Shown: positions 48,045 through 58,929 of the stretch, one piece after another
How the letters are laid out: the number at the start of each line of letters is the position of its first letter
How positions within the stretch are numbered: the first letter of the stretch is position 1
Assembly: GCA_961205875.1 (NCBI GenBank)
Contig: OY540819.1
Location: forward strand, 6,884,501 to 6,948,500
Length of the DNA stretch: 64,000 nt
From: Sialis fuliginosa
Lineage: Eukaryota > Arthropoda > Insecta > Megaloptera > Sialidae
Direction: 5' to 3'
The notes under the pieces: model-generated
What the model saw: only the letters and a program-made list of their open reading frames with translations
What the model was told of the DNA's origin: nothing
The model's database searches: none
Program-made: the position numbers and the translations under genes

Positions 48045-48251
48045 GTACAACTTTACACACTGAAATGTCAATGAAAAAGCCTACTTTTTTACACGGTTGT
48101 AGAAAAAATACAGTTTTGTTTAATTACATTAACCTGTTCTTCATTGCATTATAACAGAATTATAACATCTTAAGTTATTATTATAATTCACAAAGCAACG
48201 CAATCTAAAGTTAATTCCCATTCCCTCCTTTTTAAATAAAATTAAATTTAT

Positions 48252-49282
48252 TGCTTCCTCTCTTAATATCGAAGATCCGAGAAGCTTTGTGATCGTTTTA
48301 GAATGAGACAAAAAAATTGTTTTCTGATTTCAAAATTTTTAATTGATATTTCCGTTTCAGGTCAAGACAAACACTTTTCATTCCCTGTCTGTCTGTCCCC
48401 TGAATCTTTGTCACACGCATACCTCATGAACCACTAAACTAATATTAATAAAACTTGATTGGATGGTAAGTTCTAGCTTGAGGACGGTCCCATTTCAAAA
48501 ACATCAAAAACGAGTGTAAGGGGGAGGGGTTATGTTACGTGAAAATTATATAGAATTTTTTTGTGGAGTATTCAATTGAAGGGTTTGTAGCAACAAGGAG
48601 TTTTTATAATTTGTGGGAAAATAGAAAAAACTGTTAAAAAAATGGAGAATGTATTTAAATCGCCTTTGTCTTCCAATTATTATTTGTCACCTACCATTTC
48701 ATGTTTTGGCCAAACTCCATTGAGAAATTCGTCAAATTCGCAATTTTAGAGTCAATTTTATTCTGGAGTTAACTCCTTTTTGGGCCCAAATAGTTGAAAA
48801 TTATTTTATTTTTAAAGAAAATTGGTTTATTTCAAGAAAGAACACAGTAACTAGTGTACTAACTAAATTCTAAGCCCAAAAAAGAGTCAGCTCCTGGAGT
48901 TAACTCCATTTTGACCCAAGTGAATGAAGCAGCTAACTCATTCTAGCGGATACCTTGAGAACTATCAACGGTAGGTAACTCTTTGTTGAACCAAACGAAA
49001 GAATGATTTTTCCCCCAAGAAACGGTTGTTAACTCTGTTTGGCCTAAAAATGGAGTTAACTCGTTGTTGCTGCAAACCCCTCATATTGTCAAAAAATTAA
49101 AAATATACGAAAAAATTATCAGATGCGACTTAAGAAAAATTTTGAACTAATATTTTTTAGTAAAATTGTATAAAAATTAAATGGTTAACCAATGCCAGGA
49201 AATTCATCTGAACACTCTATCGGTTTTCAATAATTGTTGTTCAATAATTAACTACCTTTGGTGAAATTAGCACGAGTAAGCA
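48252..49282 (+). mobile_element. Repeat family B, copy 2, interrupted by a nested MITE
   Basis: Starts TGCTTCCTC and ends CGAGTAAGCA. The first about 330 bp and last about 200 bp match copies 1 and 3. The middle is replaced by the insertion at about 48579-49083, and about 180 bp present in the other copies is missing, so this copy suffered both insertion and deletion. Confidence 0.8.
48579..49083. mobile_element. Nested MITE with GGGTTTGYAGCAACAA ends
   Basis: GGGTTTGTAGCAACAAGGAG on the left and its near reverse complement (CGTTGTTGCTGCAAACCCCT) on the right bound about 505 bp inside family B copy 2. The palindrome GAGTTAACTC (or a one-base variant) recurs within it, near the centre and toward both ends. 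No clear target-site duplication. No coding capacity. Confidence 0.75.
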
Positions 49283-50087
49283 CTGTGCATTTACTTGGTA
49301 GATGTTTTTTTAATATCGTTGTTTGATTATTAATTAACACAAAAAATTCTACCACTGATTGGATGTATTCAGAATCATTTAAAACTAAAATTTAAAAAAA
49401 TCTTTTGACCGTTTTTTAAGTCGGTTTTTATTACAAGGGAATTGTCAGATATAGAATAGAACAGATTGATAAAATCTTAAAGCTGGTAAAATTTCGAATA
49501 AAATGGTATTTTTTAAAATTGTTTTAAAATATACATAGTTCCGTTCAAATATGTATTTTATTGAATTTCAAACTAAAACTTTATATAGGTACAAGTATTA
49601 TGTCGATTAGTCTATTTGAAAATTGTTTACGATGTCAAGATTTTTCGAAAACTATTTTATAAATAAGTTTATGTTGATCGTCATTCAAGTTGAAAACAAA
49701 AAGAAGAACTACCTAAAAGCACCTTGGTATTGATTATGTCTGTCTAACCCATTTCTTATTGAAGATTCATTTTACACCAACACCTGGGTCACTTGTTTTA
49801 TTCCTTTCCATAAAATATAAAAGAAATTTTCTACCCTTGTAAAATTAAAATGAAAAAAAGCATTACATATGTATGATATTTTGTTGGAACCTTAGCTTTT
49901 ATGTACACCACTGGGTTTTGCAGAACACTATTTGAGGAAAATAAATAAAAACAATATACAATAAATCATACAAACTTCAGAATAATATTTAAATGTGCAT
50001 AACCTTGTTTATCGTATAAGAAATTCAAATTGTTTTGTGGTTTAAGTATATTAGCATTAAGTAAATAGTTTAATTTTATATAAGATA
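49283..50087. other. AT-rich non-coding DNA
   Basis: Nothing recognisable. Confidence 0.5.
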
Positions 50088-50640
50088 CTGGCACCAGTTA
50101 TGGCCGCTATAAGAGCAAGGTTTACTGTTTTTATGATTGACGGTCTTCTTTTTTGTAATCCTCGTGAACTAATAAAACAACTAACTCTTTATTTAATTAA
50201 TTTAATTACCAAACTCCGCAAATATGGTTTGTTTTTTAAATTAAAGCCTTTTATTTTATTTACGTCTTTTCTCTAGTAATAGATAAAGTAAAACCAGTAA
50301 TGAGCACGCAGTAATGGACACTTGCCAATGATTACAAAATGATAAGTACTACGTCACAAAATATATAAAAGAAAGAATCGCCAAATTTGAACCAATGTAA
50401 AACAGTTTCTATGATAATATGTATAATAATTAATAAATAAATTATACTAATAATTAGTTTAAATGTCCACCATTTTGATAACTATTGGCCGATTGTCATC
50501 AAATCATACTGTAAGACAGTTAAATGTATATAGATTAATATTCAGAAATGGTAGTAATCAAATATCACCAAATATTTCTAATTCAGTACTCTTAATTAAA
50601 TAATAGCCATTACTGGGGTCATATCCAAGACTGGTGCCAG
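50088..50640. mobile_element. TA-flanked MITE, 553 bp
   Basis: Ends CTGGCACCAG and its reverse complement CTGGTGCCAG, each flanked by TA (50086-50087 and 50641-50642). The inverted similarity extends weakly inward. TA duplication fits the Tc1/mariner superfamily. No transposase. Confidence 0.85.
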
Positions 50641-51332
50641 TACTTTACTATAAAATTCTATATAAGTAATCTTTTAAAACTATTTCGAAGTTTCCATGAT
50701 TTATAGTTTCAAAGTACTGTGCACAGACGAATTTATCAACCATTATCCATCCAGTATATATCATGTAGGTATGTTTTAAAGTTAGATGTGTAGATAGACA
50801 ATAATATTAAGTACCCACAGATATACATATATCAAAAAGATAACTCATGTGTTCATGACAAGAAAGTCGAATTCAATATTCAAGAATATAAACATAAAAA
50901 AATATTATGTGAGAAGTGTACTCCCTCAACAAATTCTCATTTAAAATTTATTATATTTGCAGATAGAATTTTTAAAGAGTTTCATATCATCATGTTGTTA
51001 CATACATACACTGTGCATGCATCAGCGGTATTTAAAATATGTAGCTTACTTTAGGTCTTTCAGGCTTTTGGCATTTATTTATGAGCTATTTTTTTTTTTT
51101 TTAATTCCGTTGTAGGACTCTCTGAAATGTATTATAAGATATACTTTGATGATGTTATCTTTATGAATAATGTAAGTTCAGTATTTTTGTTGTTTTTATT
51201 AAATGGGTCAACATTAGTAAAAATGTTTTTGTGTGTTGCATTCGCCAGAAAATGTCAGTGTGACGTGTGCAAAAGTTTTCGTTTCTACAACGACGCCATT
51301 TTTAACAGAATTAAAAATTCATTTATGTATTA
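50641..51332. other. AT-rich non-coding DNA
   Basis: Nothing recognisable; short open frames at 51127-51421 run into the Helitron and are not supported as genes. Confidence 0.5.
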
Positions 51333-52238
51333 CTAGCTGCTACCCGCGACTTCGCTCGCGTGGATTTCGAAACCCTTCATATGTGACAGGGGGTAAAATA
51401 TTAAATTTATCTTATTTTTAGTTTTCTTTAATTATACAAAATCGTAAATGTGTCGGCTCCTATGCGAGATAGAGGGGTTTTTCCGCCCTAAAACCCCCAC
51501 CCCCGTGGTATTTTTCCCGCTGGATCGAATAAAACCACTTACAACCCTTCATATGTAACGGGTAAAATATTAATTACTAAAAAAAATTTAAAATTTTCCT
51601 CCCCCTTGCAATTCCTTAGGGGTTGAATTTTCGAGATATGAAATAGCCTTAATCCGTCCTTGGGATGTAAGCCATCTCACTGCCAAATTTCATCAAAATC
51701 GGTAAAGCAGTTTAGTCGTGAACAGGTAACAAATAGACAGACTGAGAGATACACTTTCGCATTTATAATATAAGTCGCGACTCCTATGTAAGATAAGGGG
51801 TTGTTTTGTCCCCCTAATAATCCCTCTTCCGTAGTATTTTTGCCCGCCAGATCGAATGTAATCAATTACAACTCTTCATATGTGACAGGGGGTAAAATAT
51901 TAAATTTTTCTTATTTTTAGTTTTCTTTTGTTTTGCCCCCTAAAACCTACGCCCCCGTGGTATTTTTCCCGCCGGATCGAATAAAACCACTTACAACCCT
52001 TCATATGTATCGGGGGGTAAAATAATAATTACTAAAAAAAATTAAAAAATTTCTACCCCCTTGCAATTTCTTAGGGGTTGAATTTTTAAGATACGAAATA
52101 GCCTATGTCCGTCCTCGGGATGCAAGCTATCTCACTGCCAAATTTCATCAAAATCGGTAAAGCGGTTTAGCCGTGAAAAGGTAACAAACAGAAAACAGAC
52201 AGACAAACACACTTTCGCATTTATAATATTAGTATGGA
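51333..52238 (-). mobile_element. Non-autonomous Helitron (906 bp) with internal duplication
   Basis: Read on the minus strand it starts TCCATACTAATATTATAAAT preceded by A and ends ...GGTAGCAGCTAG followed by T. This gives the Helitron rules: 5' TC, 3' CTAG, a GC hairpin (CGCGAGCGAAGTCGCG) just before the 3' end, and insertion between A and T. The interior holds two diverged copies of the same unit (about 51337-51775 and 51776-52235), each with the block AAATTTCATCAAAATCGGTA. The end of one unit (TTATAATATAAGT) abuts the next. No Rep/Helicase coding. The 5' end type is widespread in arthropods. Confidence 0.88.
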
Positions 52239-53162
52239 TATCGTAAAATGTCCAAATATTACTTTACTTAATATTTTATTAACTAATTAAAATTTGAACA
52301 ATAAAACTTAAATTTTTCGAAAAATTGTTCATTCGAAGAATTTTGATTTGAAAAATTGTGATTCGAAAAATTGTGTTTCGAAAAATTTACACCAAACCTA
52401 ATAATTAATTTCGATATTTTACCTTTCATAGAAGTGAAATGTTTCTTCATATTTAAATTTTCAATCAATATAGGCATTTCAAAATATTTAATTGTTAATA
52501 TGTGTCAAAAATCATTTAATTGTTCGACAAAATATTTTAAAGAGACATAATCATAGTAACCTAAATTAATAAAATAAAATATTGAAACCGTAAATTATAA
52601 AATTCCGTATTCCATGGCTAGGTACTATGTTTTTATATACCTAAATTATAACATACCTGGTTAAATTATTTCTATATCGTCCCCTCCAAGGCAAAGTATC
52701 GTAAGATACACTTTTTGCGAAATTGAGTTATCGATTCTAAAAATCTCATATATAAGCGACAAAATTCTCTTTTCCGCTAAAAAATCTGTTAAAACTTTTA
52801 TCGTATTCCTCCAGACAATGTATTCTAAGCACCGATATCTGTTTTATGAAATATCGTAACCAACAATAATATAGTATCGTAACCAGTGACGTAGCTAGCC
52901 CTGAGTGGATCCTGACTGGCCTATATGGTAGGTACTTTCCCGCGACGGAATAATATAGTGCTGTGACGGAGTGCTTTCTTATTTATTCATTACAGCTGGG
53001 TTTTTATCAATTTTAATTTTATTAATTTTAAGATATTTTAGAAAAATCGTACCTGTTAAAACTTTATTGCACAAACTAAATATGGTTTCTCTATGAGGTT
53101 TTTTCAATATATTTTTTACCCTCAATAACTCAATTTGGTTGATATTGAAGTATGATGTAGAA
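52239..53162. other. AT-rich non-coding DNA
   Basis: A short direct repeat of a CGAAAAATT-type phrase occurs at about 52315-52390 (several copies, with TTCGAAGAATTTTGATTTG). No gene is seen. Confidence 0.5.
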
Positions 53163-53182
53163 CAGTGCTTCCTAAACTTTTC
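53163..53182 (+). other. Possible hAT-type left terminus
   Basis: CAGTGCTTCCTAAACTTTTC resembles hAT transposon ends; a matching inverted end is at about 56214-56231 (GTTTGAGAAACACTG). The 8-bp flanks (ATGTAGAA and CTCTAAAT) agree only in part. Confidence 0.4.
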
Positions 53183-53382
53183 CTACGACAGAACACTTCA
53201 CAAATCCTGAAATTTTAATGGAACGTCTTGGTTATTTTGTAAGTAATATATAAAATAAGGAAAAAAGTAAATTTAAATCAGTCAAGCATGTTTGAACTTC
53301 TCGCAGCATTTAAAAACATTGAATATTAACTTTGATATTTTTTACGCTTAAACTGATAAGACATACGTTATATATCGTAGTA

Positions 53383-53671
53383 CAGGTATTCCTCGACTTA
53401 CAACCGAGATAGGTTTCTAAACATCGATCGTAAATAGAATAAGTTGTAAGTTAACACGTACAATATGTACATATTTTTGCTTTGGACGTTTTCCTTGATG
53501 TGAAGCGAATCGCATTTTCTATACATAACAAACAGTTGCGGGTTCCCAAAAATATCTACATAAATAATAATAAATTACATTTTTGGGAAATTCCCGGAAC
53601 TGTTTGTTTCATTTATGTAATATGTGCATGTAAGAAAGAGACAAAGACAATTATAAGTCGAGGATTACCTG
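53383..53671. mobile_element. TA-flanked MITE, 289 bp
   Basis: Ends CAGGTATTCCTCGACTTACA and, on the right, the reverse complement of CAGGTAATCCTCGACTTATA. TA is present at both boundaries (53381-53382 and 53672-53673). Tc1/mariner-type. An 86-codon open frame across it has no recognisable domain. Confidence 0.9.
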
Positions 53672-54699
53672 TATATTTGTTTACGATGCGTTTTCAACTC
53701 TTGTCGTATGAAAATATATTGCATACTAAATACATATTATGACATTTGTTTCTGATATGACAACGACAAAAAATTATTTTATGACTTCTGGTACATGTAT
53801 TGTATTACATCATGTACTTACATGATTTGAACATTTTATGAATATTAAAAATAATTTCATTTTTGGTTTTTCTGCTCGTGTCTTTCAAAAATTCATCAAT
53901 GTGTCTATATAAATACATTATTAGCTCTTGTAGATACTCGTACACCCTTTGTACAATTAATTAATTAATTACAATCAAATATAGGTCTTGTCAATTGAAT
54001 GAAGCTTTCGTAACAATTTGCAATAAATCAACATCTTGTTTTAATTTTGTAAATGTACATTTTAGGTTAGTACATTGGGTAAAGATGACAGATATACAGT
54101 TTCAAACAACAATTAAAATAATATCATTTAAAATTACAATGTTAATTTGAAATTATATAAATTCTTCTGATATTTATGATTACAAATAAATATAATAAAA
54201 TACCTATACCTATGAAAGTAAAAATATTGATAATTCAATGACTTAAGATTAAAAAAATGTCATTATATACTTAATTTTTATTTGTACCGGGAACACATAT
54301 CTATCGCCGAATGTTGGTCGAATTGTGTCCGAATGCTGTAATTGTTTGTCTTCAATTTTTTTGTCAAATTTATTTATGAAAATTTTAATTATATATTACA
54401 TTAGAGTTGTGCATATTTTTTCATTCGTTATGTTCTTTATATTTCTTTTTTGTTATATTTTATTGTTCACTTCAAAATTTTAAATGGCCACTGACATTTA
54501 AATTTTTTTAAAATAATCAATAAAATATAATGTATCCATAGTTACGACATTTGCAATTAATTTAGTAAATGCTTAAAGCGCATTATATGTAAACGTATTT
54601 TGTTTATTTTCTCCTCTTTAACATATCTTTTTCAAAAATCAGACACGGGTTCATGGTTGCCAATTAACCAAAGTATTTGAAAAAAATTAAAAAAATCTA

Positions 54700-55029
54700 A
54701 TATCGGTTTTCGTTTTGATACTTTTTTACATCAAAACTTTTTTTTTCCTTTTTTTTTCTTTTTTTTTAAATCTGAAATTTGAACCTTACATTATATCGCC
54801 CAAGGAATATAAAAAAAATAATAAAAAAATTCTAACTTTTTTTTTGAAAATTTGGGGGGCCCTTGTTACCCCATTTATAAACTTTTTCAAAAAAGGCCCA
54901 CTAGTTGTTATTTTTTACCCCCAAGGAATGTATATACCAAATTTCAAGTTTCTCCGATGAGTGGAAATGGTCAAAAAAATGATTATCAGTCAGTCAGTCA
55001 GTCAGGGCACTTCGTTATATATAGTAGAT
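54700..55029 (+). repeat. Repeat segment ending in (CAGT)n
   Basis: The phrase ACCAAATTTCAAGTTTCTCC, then a CAGT microsatellite (54986-55004), then GGGCACTTCGTTATATATAG is a layout common to arthropod dispersed repeats. Only one copy lies in the window, so its start is uncertain. It directly abuts family B copy 3. Confidence 0.5.
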
Positions 55030-55763
55030 TGCTTTTTCGCAATATCAAAGATACGAGAAGCTTTGTGATCGTTTCAGATTGAGACAAAAAAAATATTCTC
55101 CGATTTCAAAATTTTAAATTGATTTATCCTTTTTACGTCAAGGCAAACACTTTTCGTTCCATGTCTGTCTGTCTGTGTGTCCGTCCGTCCGTCTGTCCCC
55201 TGAATCCTTGTCACACGCATAACTCATGAACGACTGAACCGATATTATTGAAACTTGGTCGGATGGTCGGGTCTGGCTTGAGGACGGTCCCATTTCAAAA
55301 TCATCAAAATCATGTGTAAGGGGGAGGGATGACACTCCAAAATATTTATTTTTTTAAGAACGACACATGTTACGTGAAAATTTTATAGAATATTTTTTGT
55401 AGAGCATTAAATTTCCTATAATATGGGTCTACAATATTTGTTGTAAAATATTCCCTTACAAAGATGTAGGTATCTCAATTTATTTTAAAAATTCGTGTTT
55501 TGTTTTTATAAATTGATATTTGCTTGGATATATTAAATGTCATTTTGATGTTTTAAATGTCATTTTGTCATTTGTCAAAAAATTAAAAATATACGAAAAA
55601 ATAATCAGGTATCTTGAAAAAAAATTCGAACCAATATTTTTTAGTAAAATTGTATAAAAATTAAATGGTTAACAAATTTCAGGCAATTTATCTCAACATT
55701 ATCGGTTTTTATTTAAATTGTTCAATAATTAACTACCTTTGGTGAATTTAGCACGAGGAAGCA
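55030..55763 (+). mobile_element. Repeat family B, copy 3 (734 bp)
   Basis: Starts TGCTTTTTCG (degenerate) and ends CGAGGAAGCA. It is longer than copy 1 because it keeps a section around 55560-55730 (CAAAAAATTAAAAATATACG) also seen in copy 2 but absent from copy 1. Confidence 0.85.
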
Positions 55764-55780
55764 CTGTGCATTTACATATG

Positions 55781-55813
55781 TTTTTATTAAGGTACTGCCA
55801 TTAATAAACGTTT
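55781..55813 (+). repeat. 33-bp segment shared with 59413-59445
   Basis: Identical TTTTTATTAAGGTACTGCCA plus TTAATAAACGTTT at both places; the flanks differ. Too short to classify. Confidence 0.6.
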
Positions 55814-56213
55814 TAGGTTTAGTGTCAAAAAATCAATATTTTTTCCTCGTTCTCGTTACGAAATAAGGTAGTTTATACCCAAAATAAATTCCCCTGCAAG
55901 GATTTCCCTGTAGTTCAATTTTAAGAGGTGCCACAAGGGAGGGTCTTGTTTCCCATTTAAATAACATAGAAAAATTATTCTTTAGTACTAAAGTTGGTAT
56001 TACTGATTAATGATAACTGATAACTATTTATCTTATTCATTACAGGATAAATTTCTGTCAAAAATCTGAGATTATTTGGTAATAAAACGTAATTTTAATT
56101 GAATAACTACATATTTTCTTAGGTCATGTAATTGTGTACAACTTTTGTTTTTTTAATAAATATACTAGGTATTTTAATGTGTAGTACAAAAAGGTTATAT
56201 ACGAAAAATATTA

Positions 56214-56231
56214 AATGTTTGAGAAACACTG
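56214..56231 (-). other. Possible hAT-type right terminus
   Basis: Its reverse complement begins CAGTGTTTCTCAAAC, pairing in style with 53163-53182. See that entry. Confidence 0.4.
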
Positions 56232-56460
56232 CTCTAAATGAATAGTTACCAAAGACAATAATATGATTATATTAACATAAATATTATTTTTTCCATATCT
56301 GGAGAAAATGTTGGCATTTAGCCAATTTTGCTTTGTTGTTTGCTCATAAAAAAGGTTGGGTCAAATACACCGTCCTAGAATGTTGTAATAATTGTTAAAA
56401 GTTTATTTAATTTCGCATGTTATCATAAATAACTTTCATTGAAAAATTATCTTATTAATT

Positions 56461-57224
56461 TTACTTCCATGTTCTGAAAGAAATGGAAGTATTGTAATAC
56501 CATCGAAAAATCGTGTCCGAGAAAATGACAAATTCTGATTGTACTAACTTCAAAACTTAAAGAAAAGTTAATTTCCGCATGGCGGCTGTGCGTGTCTGTG
56601 TGTCTGTGTGTCAGGATGTAGATTTTTTTTTCGTTCACGATAACTACCGTAAAAATGCACCGATCTAAATTATTTTTGGGGAAAATGTTTGTCTCAGTGA
56701 GTACTCCAGACCTATTGATTTTGGTGCTAATCGGATTAGGGGTTTTGGAAATATTCGAAATTTTGTAACTTTTTTCGTCTAAAAAGTGAATATTGCGAGT
56801 ATTATCTCACTAATTTTGATAAGATTTGGTACATTTGCAGTTCAATTGAATCTAAGGGAGATTTATTATTTGTACGTGCCTAAACAGCCGTTAAAGGGGT
56901 GAAAAACACACTTAAAATTTGAATTTTAAATACTAATATGTCATTAATTCATGTTGCCTTGGAAACAAATGCAACTAAATTCAAATTGTCAAATTAGTTT
57001 TTCTACGAATGTGAATTATGTCTTTGACATTAGAAAACTAATATTTATGTACAAATGACATAAAGAGCTGTAACCGTTGTTTTTTTAATGTATTACGATA
57101 TGTACATATATTCATAGTAGTAGATTATATAAATAAAATATTTAAAAAAATGTATATTTAAAAATTATTTAAAAAGATAGAAAGAACATGGAAGTCATGT
57201 ATGGTTCTCCATACCGATATTTTT
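56461..57224 (+). repeat. Dispersed repeat family A, copy 2
   Basis: About 764 bp, closely similar to 18038-18807 in the same orientation, with small indels (for example in the GT-rich stretch near 56590-56615). Same ends, subterminal inverted repeat and terminal hairpin. Confidence 0.85.
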
Positions 57225-58247
57225 ACTAATTAAATATGTAAACAGATAAAAATCTGGGCATTTAGCAAAAAATAGTAATGAGTAGATGAATGAAGTGATG
57301 AAAGTATAAATTAGATTTTATTTTGTAAAAATAAATATAAAATATATTAGAATGGGTTGAAAATTCACTATTTTAGAAAATGAATATGTAATAACAAAAA
57401 ATGTGTTTTTCTGTGCATAAAAAATTTACAAAAGGAAAAAAATTTCAGACTTTTTCTCCGCTTAAAAGTTTAAAATAAGAAAAATGGAAAATTCAGCTTT
57501 ACGTTATGATAATTCTTATATGAGAGATATGGAAACAAAATTAAGTAAATGAATGATTTTATTATTTATGTTACATTTTTATTTTTATTTTGCAACCGGA
57601 AAAAGACAAAAAAATTTTTCCCGTATTTAAAATTAAGCAATGCAATGAAATAAACTTATTTCAACGTTTTCTAGTCTTAAAATTAACGACTTATAATTTA
57701 CTTTATGGCGCCTGGCATTTCAAGATACTGTACTTGTTATGTAAGTTGTCCTAACAAATTACCCGCGCGCGTTTTAAAAGGGTTAAACATAAATTCGAGG
57801 TTTAAACGTCATCCACCCTCCCTTTCACACACAAAAAAAAAATTCAGTTGAAAAAAACTGAAATATTTCTAGACGTTTAAAAAATCTTTATTTTAGTTCG
57901 TATATTACAAACGCAAGCACTGCATATACCGCATTTAAGTTTGTGTTTCCGAAGTTATTTTTATGTATGTAAAACTAAAAACACACAATGTTATAAACGT
58001 ATATTTGAGATGAAGGAATTTTACAAATATCTTTCTGGGAAAATGCGCTATATACGTAAAAGCAGTATTACATCTGCATTACGGAATACAATGTATAGAT
58101 TTGTTGATATGATATGCATAGTTTGCATTTATGTTCGTATTGTTCACTGTACACAGTTGGTAGTACTGAAATCAATTGTGTTGGCAACGGCAATTACGGA
58201 TTTGTGATTATATTTACTGTAAATTTGACTGGTTTATGATATTTTAA
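57225..58247. other. AT-rich non-coding DNA
   Basis: An 88-codon plus-strand open frame at 57941-58207 shows no domain and no coding-like composition. Nothing else is seen. Confidence 0.5.
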
Positions 58248-58929
58248 CCCTGCAGGGGTGGCGTCAGGCCCTGCAGATTCAACATATTTTTATTTTATGA
58301 AAATAATTTACTGTGGGAGGGTGCTAAAAACCTGTTTTTTCAGTAGTCTTTTTAACATGCTTTTATTGACCTGTAACTAACTTTATTTAACATTGTAAGC
58401 AAATCTTACAACTCACTTTTCACCCACTTCTAATTGTTGTATCAATTTGAAACTGAAAACTTATGCAATTCTGTTCACAATACAATAATATGGTACCATC
58501 GAGCTTGTATGATGATGGAGATAGTCATAGGGACTTCTCAATGATATAATAAGCTAATTGAGTTTAGGCTCATTTGACTTGTTTCAATGAGGCCTTACAT
58601 ATTGTTACCAAGAGGGTCTGATGATGGAGGAAAGAAATGGTCAAAAGCGTGTTTTCTTTAGTTTTTTTTTAACTAGAATTTTATTTTAATGGTTACTTTT
58701 AGTAATTAGTATAAAAAACAAATATTAGCTTTAAAAAAGTTCTGTTTCACAATTATTTGTTTAAAAAAATGCTATTTTTGTAGAATTTTTACATTGTACC
58801 TTTTTTAGGTACTATAATTATTTTTACCTGCGCTTAAAATTTCAAATTGCCCCTTTAAATTGATATAAAGATATGTTAATCTGATATACTTATCACCACA
58901 TTATGAGATAGAACACCACCACTGGAGGG
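58248..58929. mobile_element. piggyBac-type MITE, 682 bp, TTAA-flanked
   Basis: Left end CCCTGCAGGGGTGGCGTC follows TTAA (58244-58247). The right end, read in reverse, CCCTCCAGTGGTGGTGTT, follows TTAA (58930-58933). Imperfect inverted ends starting CCC/CCY beside TTAA are the piggyBac signature. No transposase. Confidence 0.8.

Larger units (their letters stand above)
47487..48110. mobile_element. Element bounded by 16-bp inverted ends, with a decayed ORF
   Basis: TATTTTTTCTACAACC at 47487-47502 and its exact reverse complement at 48095-48110 bound 624 bp. Inside are a second GC-rich hairpin (47994-48044, CGCCGTGCGT / ACGCACGGCG) and a broken recombinase-like exon. The perfect hairpin at 47304-47473 lies just outside. 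Mechanism unknown; the 16-bp ends could mark a DNA transposon or be the remains of a larger one. Confidence 0.55.

Noticed and set aside
53482..53742. 86-codon ORF over the 53383-53671 MITE
   Set aside because: Spans a MITE and its flank with no domain; chance frame.
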